From positions 207,380 through 271,379 of the forward strand of contig JAJSPD010000061.1 of assembly GCA_021307315.1 (NCBI GenBank): a stretch of 64,000 bases of DNA, given 5' to 3'. The notes beneath the pieces were generated by a model, which saw only the letters and a program-made list of their open reading frames with translations, was not told the origin of the DNA and ran no database searches. A program made the position numbers and the translations under genes. This document shows positions 1 through 11,155 of this stretch, piece by piece. Within the stretch, counting starts at the first letter, position 1; each line of letters opens with the position of its first letter. The stretch comes from Bisporella sp. PMI_857. Lineage: Eukaryota > Ascomycota > Leotiomycetes > Helotiales > Helotiaceae.

Positions 1-74
1 TAGAAAAGTCAAGACAACGTGGTCGCTCACCTGGAATAGAGTCTCATAACCAACCCCGGCATACAGCACAGCAA

Positions 75-1428
75 ATGAGCCGCTCCCAACCCGTGGAAGA
101 AAGACTATATAGTGTGGATAGAGTAACGAGGCGTGATCGTTCGTCTAGAAGACAGCAGCCTACGGGATCCCATTCGTCCAACGAATGGCCTGAGAGAAGA
201 GACAGTGGGATGACTTCTGGTCGGCACATGCAACTCTCACAATATACGATTAACACCCCGGGCCAGGATAGTACAGGTGACGGTGTTAGACAAAGGGGTG
301 GAGGTGGATCCGATTACGAGCGCGAGATATTCTCCTCAACGGAAGATAGCCAATATTCTGTCCATTTAAGAGGAGGCGCCGATCCATTATCGTCACGCCG
401 ACCCACTACAAAAGCCAGTGCCATCGGCGCCGGGATCAGTGTTAAGGATATCCCGAAAATAATTGATACCCCTAGGGAAATTGAGTGAGCAGTCCCTTAC
501 ATTCTGCGCGAGGCACATGCATGGCTTGGGAGCTACTAATAGAGACTAGGCTTTATTTTTACTACTCGAGCAGAGGAAAGATTATATGCAGTGGGAAACA
601 TGAGCACTATAGTACATTTCAAGAACTTCTCCCAGGACCAGCGGGGCGAAGACATAGGGCCTATTGTGCCGATACTTGGTTAGTAAATAAGCTCCATGAA
701 CATTATCGTCTACTTCGTCGGTCCCAGCAGAGGTACCCCTGGGATCTCATATCTATGAAAACCATCGGATTCGCTAGCTTCATTCGAGTATGCATTCTAC
801 CTGCTACCTTTTTGGGATGTTGTGTCTAACAAAATTGGCAAGTTTCAACATCCCAGCCCAAACAGCGTTATTAAAACTCGAGACCGGACGGACTATATCG
901 TCACCGCCAAGGATAACGCTATCCATGCCGATCCGCTCGAATCGGCGCTGCAGCAGTTCAAGTACTTGATGGAGTACCCACCGAGGTCCAAGATCATGTT
1001 GTCTCATCTGGACCAAATTACTCGGGAATCCCAATATCGAGATCCTAAAAATATTGATGACTTCTATGCCGTTGAGATTAAAGAGACACTAGACACTCGG
1101 TATGGATCCCATTTATCTGTTTCGAAGATCTAGGTTTACCGAAAGAAGGGCTGTTAACGTGCGCTACAGCAAGATATGGATTCTACTTATCCTCCTGATC
1201 GTGGCCAGCACCGGCGGTGGGACTGCGTACGCAGTTATTAAATCTGACACCAGCACCGGCCTCGCCCTAGCAACCTACATTCTCACTGTTTTGGGACTCA
1301 CTATTGCCTTCATTGGGGCAGGGGAATATTTCGGAATGCAGAAGCCGGATCCGTTCTCGTTTGTGTATAGTCTAGAGGAGAACCAAGTCCTTAGGGCTAA
1401 CCATGTACATAATCTTTTTAGGAGATGA
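75..1428 (+). pseudogene. Decayed gene for a C-terminally membrane-anchored protein of unknown family
   Basis: One reading frame from 75 gives a coherent protein across about 350 codons, but it is interrupted by stops at 486, 537, 540, 681, 684 and 756. It then needs a frame change near 1100-1130 to join an ORF starting at 1102. That last part has two hydrophobic helices, beginning WILLILLIVASTGGG and LATYILTVLGLTIAF, and ends at 1428. The N-terminal 130 residues are polar and Arg/Ser-rich, so this looks like a cytoplasmic protein held by two C-terminal membrane segments. The stop at 756 follows a Leu codon and precedes Lys-Pro, so it is readable as a former Trp codon. No intron of plausible length removes the stops. 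I do not recognise the family, and the true start may lie before the window. Confidence 0.5.
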
Positions 1429-2319
1429 TGGTATGACAAACTCTATAGTTATTATCTATAGAGGCATTATTTGCTGCTTAATAGACATAATGTAATGCGT
1501 ATAATTATAGCGTCGCTGCCTGTTTTGAAAATAAGCCGAGTCGTCCAAGATCAGTGGATTCAAAACCGGGTGGGAAGTTGAATTGTAATAGAATGTAGGA
1601 GATCGAAGATGAGGCAACGGGGTGTCTTATATCAGGGCAGTTCTGCCGCATGGCGGAGAGGACCCTCTCACAGACGGTTAGAAGATGATGTGTTGGAGAA
1701 ATATGTGAACGCCATGCGTGAGACCCATGCACGATCAGATACCCCAGGAAGCGGAAGAATCCATACAATATTGCATGGATATATGTGTTAGGAGTGAGGC
1801 TAATATACACCTGTAGCGCCTCAAGTGCTCGCCGCCTTTCAATATCCTTTGGATCCTTGACCGGCTTCATTCCCCGATTGGCGTGGTTGCAAGGGGGTAG
1901 TGTTACATAGAAACATTTCTTCAGTTTGAATCGCTCATCACTTGTTGTCGAAGGCTGTGAGCAAACGTGCATGCACATATTTGGAGTGGGTGATGTGTTG
2001 GTAATGTTCATTCTGGTCTAGAGTATCATCGAGTGGTTATGATAGTGATGGATGGCCTGGCATTCAGATTGTTGCATTGTTTGAGCCGATTACGATTAAT
2101 ATGACTATTATAGTTCACAAACAACGTCGCGCACAATCCCATTATTCAGAAGGTTAGAATGGCCCAGGGACCAGTGGGTACAAAATATGGGCCAAGTGGT
2201 CAATTAAATCCTGTCCGATTTGTGCTTCGAGCTTGGCTTGCCTTCGGATAAGATTCTCCTACCCCAAGCGATCATTGTCTTCTCCTTCATCCAAAGCTCT
2301 CATTGACTGTATCGCCATA
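1429..2319. other. Gene-free stretch, no supported gene
   Basis: I see no recognisable gene here. A 168-codon ORF lies on the minus strand at 1505-2011, but its translation shows no domain and it has no convincing splice partners, so I do not call it. Confidence 0.4.
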
Positions 2320-4432
2320 TTACAACACGACACCTCTGGTCTGTGTCATCTGCGAGACATTGTAATCCCTAATCAAGAATATCCACCCAAAAGACAAAGC
2401 CATCAGCCCCGTTCCCGCAGCAAGCATCCTCGTCTGCGCGTAGCCATACGCCTGCTGAATGGCCAATCGCTCAGGGCTACCAACCGGATAACTCAGCTGC
2501 ACCGGCAAGCTTGCATAGATGCTTGTCACGTTCGGCTGGGCGGAGGCAGGGAGATAGCGGATCAGTGCGGACTCGAAAGTATTTGTCCAGATCGTTCCAG
2601 AAATGGCATTGCCGACCGCACCACCGATGGTGCCGGATACGAACAGGACGGCGAGTGCGGCGGCGACGTATTGGTGATCGACGGCTGCGAGGACGGCGAG
2701 TTGCATGCAGAGGATGAATACACTGCCGCTCATAGAGATGAAGACCTCGCACATGACAATATAGCCGATGTGACCGTTTGGACGGCGGAAGTAGATCATC
2801 AGGCCCAGTGCGAAGATGTAGAGAGGGACGGCCCAGAAGAAAAGCCATCGGAACCGGCCTGTTCTGCGGATGAGGTAGCCAACGATGAAGAGGAGGACGC
2901 CGGAGACAACCTGAAAGGTGCTGTTCACATCTTAAAAAATTAGCACTGTAAAGATTCAGAATACAGGACAGAGCACTAGAGCAGAGAGCTGTCTCGGGAG
3001 CCAAGGTACCAACACAAGCAAGTTTTAGATGGTTCTCGGGGTCCCAGATTCTCAGCCAAGTAGATTTTTTCATTTGGAAATTAGTACATACAACCGGCAT
3101 TGGAGACAGAAAGATTGTTGACGACTTGGAGAAACGAGGTAAAGTAGCTATTCCAGCAGTAATAGGACATTTGGTAGGTCATGTCGATGAGGCAGGCGCC
3201 AATTACAGTGCGATCAGTAAGGAACTCGTTCTTCAGGAATGGTTTGGGAGCAAGGTAGGTCTGGTAAAGTGCAAAAAGAACCAGTACAACGAAGCCGGTC
3301 ACGGTCATGGCAATGATGTAGTCTGTCCTCCAGCCATTGGGAGCGGATCTAGCGAGGGTGAACGGTAGTAGGAAGACTGTAAAGCCAGCGGCGAACAGAA
3401 AGACTCCGGGTACTATGAAGCGAGTTAGCGACTGGATTGTTGCCGGTTAAAAGGGAGATTTCGATTGTGGCTCACGATCAAATTCTACAATGCCGTGCCA
3501 AACGCTTTGTACAAAGGTCCGACCGCTGCTCTCTCGGATGATAAGACCTTTCTTTTCAGCTTTGCGCTGATTAAGCTTTAGGACCATGAACAATGGGAAG
3601 GTAACAATAGGCAGGATGATAGCAAAACTACCAAAGCCCCATCGCCAGTTGACATGTTTCAGATAGCCTTCAGCTGCTTTTGAGCCTGCAAATGCCGTGA
3701 TCATATATGGGGATGAGGTGAAAGCGAATGCCAAGCCTCGATTTCGCAGGTTGGTTGCGTCCGCTGCCAGCACGACTATGCTGTATATAAGACCTGCGAA
3801 GCCAACGGAGTAAAACACCTGGATCTGATCAGCATTTAGAGAGCTTTGGAATACGATGTTAGGTGATGGCTTACATCTGCGGCGCAGAACATAGCAAGGC
3901 CATTAGATGCAGCCATAAGGATCAGGCCCAGGGTAGAACAGCCGACCATCAGGAGGAAGCCCTCAGCCCGGCCCCAAACATCCAGCATTTTGGCCATTGG
4001 AATGTACACCGCGGCTGACATGGCGCTTGCGACTATGTTGATGACGGTTAGAAGTGAGTGAGACTGGAAGCTTGACGTGACATAAGGCATCAAGTTGTAG
4101 AGGATCGAGATCCTGAACCCATTTGTTAGGAAAAGAACCCAGATCCTGTTGGAAGAGTTAGCTATGTTCAGGCATGTATCGCGAAAGAGGACATACAGTA
4201 TCAACAATGCAGCCAGCCCTTTCTTTGACCAAGTCAAAGTTACGGCCTCGATTTTCTGGACACCGATTTGCGCAGTATGATCTGGCGCTTCATCTTCCCA
4301 TATCCCTTTGTTATCAGGCGCAGCAGGAGCCCGAGTTTCCTGGATTTCGACTATGGAAGTAGCCTGTATGTCATCAGGGGTATTGCGACCACCGCTAAGG
4401 AGGAACTTGCTCAAGAATGACATTATTCCCAA
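2320..4432 (-). CDS. MFS siderophore iron transporter (Sit/Mir family)
   Basis: Exons on the minus strand are 4432-4197, 4145-3875, 3824-3476, 3412-3092 and 2930-2320. They sum to 1788 nt, giving 595 residues, the usual length of fungal siderophore transporters with 14 membrane helices. The introns have good donors (GTATGT, GTAAGC, GTGAGC, GTATGT), and the 4146-4196 and 3413-3475 introns carry CTAAC branch sites. Family landmarks include LMPYVTSS in the first third, GRAEGFLLMV after the second helix pair, an LLPFTLARSAPNGW loop in the middle, and the C-terminal GNAISGTIWT helix. The product should sit in the plasma membrane and import ferric siderophores by proton symport. An ATCTGATAA site lies 207 bp before the ATG. 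No siderophore biosynthesis gene is visible nearby, so it may take up siderophores made by other organisms; that is inference. Confidence 0.93.
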
Positions 4433-4638
4433 TTTTTAAAAGGATGGGAATGCAGGTTGTGGGAGCATTGGTGGATAGAAAGAGATCACTGCGAAGACTC
4501 GATACTTTATTCATGCTCGGACGTGGGAATCTCGTCTTTGCCCAGTCATGCACCTCAGTGGCATGGATTTGATCAACTCGTACGTTGCTGGGCAGCTGAT
4601 TGATTATTGGTGGATACAATGTGGACACAATGTACTAG

Positions 4639-4647
4639 ATCTGATAA
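4639..4647 (+). promoter_or_regulatory. SREA/Fep1-type GATA site upstream of siderophore transporter
   Basis: The sequence ATCTGATAA matches exactly the extended GATA motif ATCWGATAA bound by fungal iron-responsive GATA repressors (SREA, SRE, Fep1). It lies 207 bp upstream of the transporter start codon at 4432. Repression in iron-replete cells is the expected outcome. A nine-base exact match to a two-fold degenerate motif can arise by chance, but its placement before this gene makes it credible. Confidence 0.5.
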
Positions 4648-4671
4648 GATTGGACTCGTTTTATATCAGCG

Positions 4672-4690
4672 GATCTAATCAGATTAGATC
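4672..4690. repeat. 19-bp near-perfect palindrome GATCTAATC-A-GATTAGATC
   Basis: Nine-base arms are exactly inverted around one central A. It lies 25 bp beyond the GATA-type site and about 240 bp upstream of the siderophore transporter start. It could be a dimeric binding site, but no known factor is assigned. Confidence 0.5.
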
Positions 4691-5136
4691 CCACTTTTTT
4701 GGGCACTTTTCGTCTACAGTAGATGTCCTCAGGGACCCCACCTTTGGCTCCGACGTCCAACACCGTGCTCGGAGGTTCACGGTAGCCCACGACTGGCCAG
4801 AGTTGAGTAGTAACATTGCCTCGGCCAGTCGACACAAACATTTTCTGGGAGCGGTCTTTTTTAGTATCAATTATGCCAAGCTTCAGCTTTGAACTGCTTG
4901 GTGTCTTTTCCCACACAGTCCACCGACCCCGCTTTTATGTACTATTGTCTTTTGTTATTGAACAAGGTCCTTTTACCTCCAATCCTTGACAAGTAGACTT
5001 AACAGTTACCCCACTGTCCCCCACTATGTAGCGGCTCCGTCACCAGTTGTGCAGAACGCATCGAGATATCGTAGAGCTGAACCTAGCTCTTTCACAACAA
5101 AACTTATAACAATGTTGAACTGTCGTGACGCTGCCT

Positions 5137-5586
5137 CTAATGACAGTTCAACGACAAACAGTTTACACCCCGTGCTTGAATATATATAGTTCCGGGAAGC
5201 TCTTCCGTCACATATACAGAAAGCGGAGACGACTGGCCAATTTCTCCGTGATAAGTACGGGCCGCCACGAATCTTCCATAAATTTCTTGAGCTAGGTTCA
5301 AGGTCTCCACATCCGGGACTGAGCTCTGAGCCCGAAATTGAGCAATCTTAGATTGCTCAATTCCTGCTACAATCAGCTTGCCCTTGCAGTATTCTTCTAA
5401 GGAACTGGCACTAGGTTGGTCCAACCAATCAGGCTCTTTGGAGGAATGGGCTTGGGTGGGATAGGATTTGTAACAATAGTATTGGAGGTTAAAAGCGAAA
5501 GTTGGGGTAAATTTCCATTTAATGAAAAGGCGGCCAGGTTTGTATAGCTTAGGCAGCTTCGTTTCAAAAAACTCCTTCGAGTTCAA
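5137..5586 (-). pseudogene. Truncated phosphotransferase (APH-like) gene remnant
   Basis: The 149-residue frame resembles the N-terminal lobe of fungal aminoglycoside-phosphotransferase-like proteins. It has a segment beginning SKIAQFRAQSSVPD, then TYHGEIGQSSPLSVYVTEEL, the stretch preceding the hinge in this family. It stops about 20 residues later, before any HxDxxxxN or Asp-Trp catalytic motif, and no downstream exon continues it. The family normally exceeds 350 residues. I read it as a 3'-truncated copy, one of several kinase-like genes or relics between 5 and 17 kb. Confidence 0.5.
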
Positions 5587-5705
5587 TAACTACCTAGCTA
5601 TCGAGACCCCAAATTCATCAATTCATAGTTGGGGAGTTTTAGTATCCCAGAGGGGCCAAAAGTATAGATTGTGCGAACTGCTCAGAATTCTCTTACTCTA
5701 ATCCT

Positions 5706-6197
5706 CTATTCCACCATCAGTAACCCGCTATCCACAGCCCAGGGATTATATTGCATTGGAATAGGCTCAATGGCCGTTGTTAAATTATCTCCATGCTTCT
5801 GCTCGTCCTCTTCGGAACTAGCATCAGTATTCGTATAAGTATCGGTGTCAGATCCAATATCAAACATAGTATCCGCAATAGCGCTCGCTATTAGCACGAT
5901 ATCTTCATGAGCCAAACCACTAATTGTTGGGAATAGACGTTCGTCAATTATGGTAATTCTTTCCGTAGTTCCATCTTCCAAATTGCGAAACAATTCGAGC
6001 GTCCCATCTTGCAAGCGCCGTATATCGCGGTCTGCGAAAGTGGACTCTCTATTTCCTTCGTCCTGCCCACCTAACGGGGGGGTTGCATCCGAGCGGCCAA
6101 ATGGGTTGAGGTTTGGAAGCCGAAATTGGATTGATGGAAACCGAGGCAGCCACCTCGAGACTCCGCCCATAATGGACACGCCTTTAACAGTACTCAT
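5706..6197 (-). CDS. Hypothetical acidic protein, second of two closely spaced ORFs
   Basis: The 163-residue product is not recognised. It begins with a basic, hydrophobic stretch (GGVSRWLPRFPSIQFRLPNL), has a central DGTLELFRNLEDGTTERI segment, and an acidic tail rich in Asp, Thr and Glu. Its ATG lies only 6 nt after the TAA of the preceding minus-strand ORF (6204-6836), in another frame. I could not find an intron that merges the two without creating a stop. They may be a dicistronic pair, two exons of an unseen splice form, or a frameshifted single gene. Confidence 0.4.
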   Translation of the reverse strand: MSTVKGVSIMGGVSRWLPRFPSIQFRLPNLNPFGRSDATPPLGGQDEGNRESTFADRDIRRLQDGTLELFRNLEDGTTERITIIDERLFPTISGLAHEDIVLIASAIADTMFDIGSDTDTYTNTDASSEEDEQKHGDNLTTAIEPIPMQYNPWAVDSGLLMVE

Positions 6198-6203
6198 TCC
6201 TGC

Positions 6204-6836
6204 TTAAGTGATTCCAGATGCTGCGCGACCAAATGCAGGCACGTCACTAGCGACACAATTTGACCCGGTATGCACAATACCAGAAGCAGCACTTCCCATA
6301 GCATTCGCAAGAGTGACAGCACCCCCGCCCATTGCACCTCCAACACGCCCACCTGCCGCAGCGGCTCCTAAGCCAACAGACTGAGCACCTCTAACGGTAG
6401 CATCTCTGCTAGCCAATGCTAGCCTGTAAGATGCTGCTGCAATATAATTTCCCTTCGCCTGAAGGGAGATGCTCGTAGCCCCAACTATTCCAGCTAATAC
6501 TAAGCTAGCGATGTTGATCTCGGTGCTGACATCCCATTCCTTGATTGCAGGGCTGCGACGGGTTGGTGATGAGTAGCGATAAGTGGAAGCAACTGGTAAA
6601 GAGCGTACGGAGTACGAAGATCTCGAAGGTGCATCATCTTCTGATTCGTGTGCGGAGAGATCATAGAAAATTTGAGCAGAGGAAGATGGTGGAGCTTGGT
6701 ATGTAGATGGAAGGTTTCGATCCTCAATCCGCGAAACTTGATGATAACTTTGCGTAAGAGGGCTGTCATATTCGCTATAACGAGGCACGTAGGAATTGGA
6801 ATATGGAGATGTTTGATAAACAGGAGCTTGATACAT
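6204..6836 (-). CDS. Hypothetical Tyr/Ser-rich protein with Gly-Ala-rich C-terminus
   Basis: The 210-residue product is not recognised. The first 100 residues are rich in Tyr, Ser, Pro and Gln and look disordered. A short hydrophobic segment (IASLVLAGIVGATSISL) follows, then a region starting GNYIAAASYRLALASRD and a Gly-Ala-rich tail. The single hydrophobic stretch could be a membrane contact. It is transcribed towards 5706-6197, whose start codon follows this stop after 6 nt. Function unknown. Confidence 0.4.
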   Translation of the reverse strand: MYQAPVYQTSPYSNSYVPRYSEYDSPLTQSYHQVSRIEDRNLPSTYQAPPSSSAQIFYDLSAHESEDDAPSRSSYSVRSLPVASTYRYSSPTRRSPAIKEWDVSTEINIASLVLAGIVGATSISLQAKGNYIAAASYRLALASRDATVRGAQSVGLGAAAAGGRVGGAMGGGAVTLANAMGSAASGIVHTGSNCVASDVPAFGRAASGIT

Positions 6837-7237
6837 ATTGAAGTTTCAACTCAACCAAGTAAGTGGTAAGTCAATCAGAAATTGGAGATCAGGTTAATCA
6901 TTTAACAAACATTAGTGGAGATTAAATGATTAAAAACAATGGCCTGGAAGGCACCCCGATTTATGATAAGGAAAGGTGGCAGGGCTCACTCGAAAGCGCC
7001 TCCTCATTTTTGAATCAGATCAATAACTTTGCAGAAGCTTGTGTGGTTCGAAACATAATAAAGACCTATCGGTTGTGTTAAGATGCGGTTGGGCGAAGTT
7101 CCACACTTTTAAGGCCCCAAAAAGACAGCAAATCATGCACGCCATCCTTTCAGCCAAATCTTGGCAACCCGTAACTTGTAGCCTCACTAAAAGCCCAACT
7201 GTACCTGGCATCAGATGCCCAAACCTCTGGTAAAACC

Positions 7238-7815
7238 TCATTCTTTCCTCAGCCTCTCAATCCTAAACAGATAAGCGCTCCTCAAGCCCATGGCAGGCAA
7301 TGAAATATCATCCTTTAACATTTCCACGTTCTTAAACCCGCACTTCGACAACACCCTAATACTTCCAATATTCTCAACATCAGTCTTAGCCTCTACCGCA
7401 TCCACACTCGGCCTCAACTCCCAATACAAAGATATGAATGCTTTCACAGCCTCAGTTGCGTAGCCTTGTCCCCATACATCCGGGTGGAAGGTGTAGCCAA
7501 TCTCTGGGGCCGGCCGGAAGGCGTACACTCCCACGATGCCGATCATCCTGTGCGGATGGCCGCGTACAAAAACCGCGTAATTGTCGCCTTCGGGATTCTT
7601 CTCTGGCAAGATACCGTTTAGCCAGCTTTGGCTTTCTTCGAGCGTTTTCTTGGGTCCGCACGAACTATATAAACGGATGAGCAAGCATTTTCTCATTTTG
7701 TGTTGTTGTTCTGCTTTTACCTCCATTTTGTTGCCTCGGCATTCGACCAAATGTCATGGAAATCATTCAGGTCTGACGCAGCGATCTTTCGGAGATGGAG
7801 GCGCGGCGTGTCCAT
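7238..7815 (-). CDS. GNAT N-acetyltransferase (RimJ/RimL type)
   Basis: Two exons, 7815-7721 and 7664-7238, give 173 residues; the 56-nt intron has donor GTAAAA and acceptor TATATAG. The start at 7815 is chosen because it gives the classic N-terminus of this class, MDTPRLHLRKIAASDL, followed by a DIWSNAEATKW helix. The acetyl-CoA binding region is seen as DVWGQGYATEAV, the R/Q-x-x-G-x-G/A-type motif of motif A. The tail VLSKCGFKNVEML matches the GF-containing end of the fold. The enzyme should transfer acetyl from acetyl-CoA to an amine, perhaps a small molecule or a protein N-terminus; the substrate cannot be told. Confidence 0.85.
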
Positions 7816-9278
7816 GATGATTATTTTTTGTTACGAATGCAGATCGCACGCTCAAGTAGCTTGATTAAACCAGAACCTAATAACTGCTTGGTGAGGAAGG
7901 AAGAGTTGCGTCATCCCACTTTTAGAATTGATTTTTAAAACTGGAGCGACTGGACAACAGGCAATAAATAAAAATATGTGTAATCAGTGCGGAATTCTAA
8001 GCGAGGGTTTTGTTGCGTTCTGACACATAAGAGCCTCGAAATGTAGTGTCCCTTGCAATTGGAGAGCTGTCGTATTGAAAAACACTCTACGTTAAAAGGA
8101 GCGCGAACCTTTTTAATTTATTGAAATTTTGTAGTTACTTTAAAAACTGAGGTTCTTTCCAGCCTATACCCGCTTCATAGGTAACTCTTGCCTAGCCCAT
8201 GTGAAGTCGGGGTTGGCTGAGTTGGGATGTGTTAGCATAGCTGACGTGCGGCACTGACCGCCTATTTCGTACAGGCCAGGAAGATTGCGGGAGCCTTCGA
8301 ATTCTGCAATGACATACGTATTTTAATAGTTTAATTGAGTACTTAATAAACGTATGTGAGTCCTGAAAATGTGTTCTACCATGTTACGGCTTCCAAGGCT
8401 TTCCGACCATGTTCACACTACAAATTAATTCGTCGTTTCTTTAAGCAGCTTAGTTAGCCGTTATATTTCCTATTAACTAAGCTGCATAAGTTATGAATAA
8501 AACGAGTTTTGCCGCCGGGTTTGACTCTCCTGCTTATATGACCAAACCTGGTGTTACTAAGGCCTGCTCAGGCACGGCTCAGGTCTACTCACTCTATTCA
8601 TGCATCTCACCAGAAGTCGTCACATTCTAGCGACTTATTTCTGTTAGCTCTGTACGGCAACAATCTCTGTCAGCTAGAACCTACCTGGACGAATGTTCCT
8701 TGCTTCGTTAGCCCCTGTGTAAATGGTCAAGGGAGCGGTTTATTTATTTATTTTTGGCTCTGTGTGTTATCCCTAGGGTTGCGTATTTTAGATATGGCTA
8801 TCTCCCTCCCACCTTCGGATCTTGCTCTCCCATTTTCTCTTTTGCCTTCCCTACTGTCTTTTTCATCTCTCATATTTCTCTAATAAGACCTATGTTCTCA
8901 TTCACGATTCCTAAATTTTATAGCCGTCCATGCAGAATGAATGTGACGGCATGGGAGGGACGCATGAACCCACAAGCCTCCTAGAAGACTCCAGCGCACA
9001 ACAAATTATATTCATATGGAGTCACTCTCTAAGAAAGAGCTTTGTGCTCAAATACTTTAGTTCAGCAATCTACGTTCTGTTTTGCTTGACTTTGTAACTT
9101 CTTTATCTCCGTGTAGATAACCCGACATTTATACACTTCATATACCAGTACGAACCGACAAACCTCTTACTATTACGCAGTAGAGCCTAGATTAAGAACC
9201 ATTACACATTTCCCCGCTTCACTGGTCAAGTACCTATTCGGTTGGACAAGATCATCGATATACTATTAATAGTTCTTG
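7816..9278. other. Intergenic region with small inverted repeats
   Basis: No supported gene. A 110-codon plus-strand ORF at 8551-8883 is hydrophobic and T-rich without domain signals, so it is probably chance. Two small inverted repeats are present: ACATACGT/ACGTATGT around 8310-8357, and the stronger hairpin at 8445-8485. Confidence 0.4.
8445..8485. repeat. 12-bp inverted repeat (hairpin)
   Basis: GCAGCTTAGTTA at 8445-8456 is exactly inverted as TAACTAAGCTGC at 8474-8485, with a 17-nt loop. It stands alone in AT-rich intergenic DNA and could be the relic of a small inverted-repeat element. Confidence 0.6.
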
Positions 9279-10731
9279 CTAGGCAATAGCCATGTAACTT
9301 GCTAGACCAAGACCGCTAAGAAACATAGCCCGAGTTATAGTGCGGGGCGCTTTGCCACTTTCACTGATTCCGCTGATATCACTAGCTATAATCGAATTGC
9401 CAAATTGGTGTTTTAGCCAGTACCTTGTACCCTTCCATCCGTCTTCAAAAGTGCTAAGTTGTCTAGAGAACTTCTGCTTAAGTTGAACCCTAGTATCTGA
9501 CAATGACCCAGCATCGAAAAGTGCGCCGGCAATCTCAGCGTATTTCCGACGGAGGAGGACTTTTTCCCAGTCCTTGCGAATCTCGACTAGCGACTCTTCG
9601 TTGACGTCGAGGCTGTTACTTGGCGGCGGCTCCGAGAGGACGTCGATGCCCCGCAGAAAGTACGGCACACCTCCTTCCGTCTCCCAGGCAGGCACAATAC
9701 TTACCGATTCCCAGTCGAAAACCCCGGTGAGCTTGTGTGACACGGGATCCACAAGAATGTTCATACCAGAGAGGTCGTCATGCCACAGCACCTTAACATC
9801 CTCCGAGACGTCCGTGCTTGAGAAGATACGCGGGATGACTTGTTCGAGGTTGCTGAAGGTGTTCAGCACCTCAACTCCGTCCTCTGCGAGCTTCTCATCG
9901 ACCTCCGAGTAGTAGTCGGTTGAGGTTGAATGGGAGAGATGTCGGGTGCGCGGCTAACAAGCTTGGTTTCGGCCGTTACCAACTCTAGAGCCGTCTCGAA
10001 CGGCCCCCGCCGGGCAGGCAACAGCAGGCGTTTGTCACGGAAGAAGCGCATGGACACCATGCGTCCCACGACGAACTCGCCGTCGACACCAATATCAGTA
10101 TTTATGACGTCAGCGACTGGATCATGTTTTGACAGGATGGGTGTGTAGCCCGCTTGATTCCATACTTTGGTGAAATTGAGGTTGCCAAACATCGGGAACC
10201 TGCATGCTTGAAGCTGCTTCATGAATCCAGCAAATTCGACGGTCAGGTTTACTTTAGAGTCGAACGACATAACATCCCATACATCTATGAGAGGCACGCC
10301 GTCAACCTTCTCCATGAGGATCCATTCGAAGCCGAGCTCATTGGAAGCACTCGAGGAGTATGCAATGACCACAGGGACTGGCATTAATGAGTGTCTCCGT
10401 ACATATTCCATAGTAGCCACTTCGCTTTCCGTTTTGTAGAAGGGATCAGTAGGAAGTGTCACTCGCATCAAATACTGGGCAGCCGTAAGGTTGGACGAAA
10501 TACAGTAGAGACGGTGAAAGGCGCCGTAAGCAAAAGGTGCTATCTCTGCATCTTTGAAAGCATCCGTGGAAATGCAAGAGACGGCTAACTTGTGCACGGC
10601 ATCGATATCTAGTTCTCGTAGCCATATCGGGTCCGGAAAGCCAACTCGTCATCGTTTTTCCAACAGTGGCGATGCTGACTGAGAGTACCGAGCTGGTGTT
10701 TCTTGGGAATGCGCTGCGGGTAGGAGTGCAT
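9279..10731 (-). pseudogene. APH-family phosphotransferase, broken by two frameshifts
   Basis: The natural start is the ATG at 10731, leading to a DDELAFRTRYGYEN block. One base is missing near 10610; the frame then continues through an HKLAVSCISTDAFKDAEIAP block and a long N-lobe (YLMRVTLPTDPFYKTESEVA, WILMEKVDGVPL). A second one-base loss near 9940 moves it to the last frame, which has DYYSEVDEKLAEDG, the catalytic loop HDDLSGMN (H-x-D-x4-N intact) and the metal-binding GVFDWES. It ends with a hydrophobic tail at 9279. A 57-nt intron with donor GTTAGC could bypass the second break, but no intron explains the first. Kinase residues are intact, so the damage is recent or the sequence has errors. 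Fungal APH-like proteins phosphorylate small molecules; the substrate is unknown. Confidence 0.7.
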
Positions 10732-11155
10732 AGTCGCTTGTGATATCTTATCCACGGATTAATAAATACTTCAGTGTTGAGGATCACTTGATCCAACGTA
10801 CCTATTTGAGCCTAGCTTAGCCTTACTTATACCTGCTCTACTTTCCAGGCAGTTAGCTGAATTACCATCGCTCTTATAACCTCATAATCAGAACGTTAAG
10901 AAACCGGCAAGGTAAGGCATGGTGGGGGGACGAAGAACTTTGGGTTGAATTACCGAGGCAGTTGTGACTGGTGGCATGAATGCGGCAGGCAATCAGCTTA
11001 TCAATTATTTTGGCTTGCTATAAACGTGGGGCGTTTCTAGTGCGGACGAAATTTGAGTTGATTGTGGAGTCTGTATAATGCGATCAAGCGTCGTTCCTTA
11101 TTGAAAGAGCCGCAGAATCTAGAGTATCTAGACTCAAGTCGAACTCAATCCGCCT

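Noticed and set aside
75..829. Separate small genes at 75-488 and 485-829
   Set aside because: The frame from 75 continues sensibly past its stops, while the 485-829 frame has no protein-like character; it is a shadow of the pseudogene.
1505..2011. 168-codon minus-strand ORF
   Set aside because: No domain, no splice partner and no supporting context; kept only as a note.
2233..2943. A 236-codon plus-strand ORF
   Set aside because: It lies antisense to the last exon of the siderophore transporter, whose translation is clearly real.
9930..9990. Explaining the second APH frame change by a 57-nt intron
   Set aside because: It would delete the DYYSEVDEKLAEDG-type stretch that fits the family, the donor GTTAGC is weak, and the first break near 10610 cannot be spliced, so frameshift is preferred.
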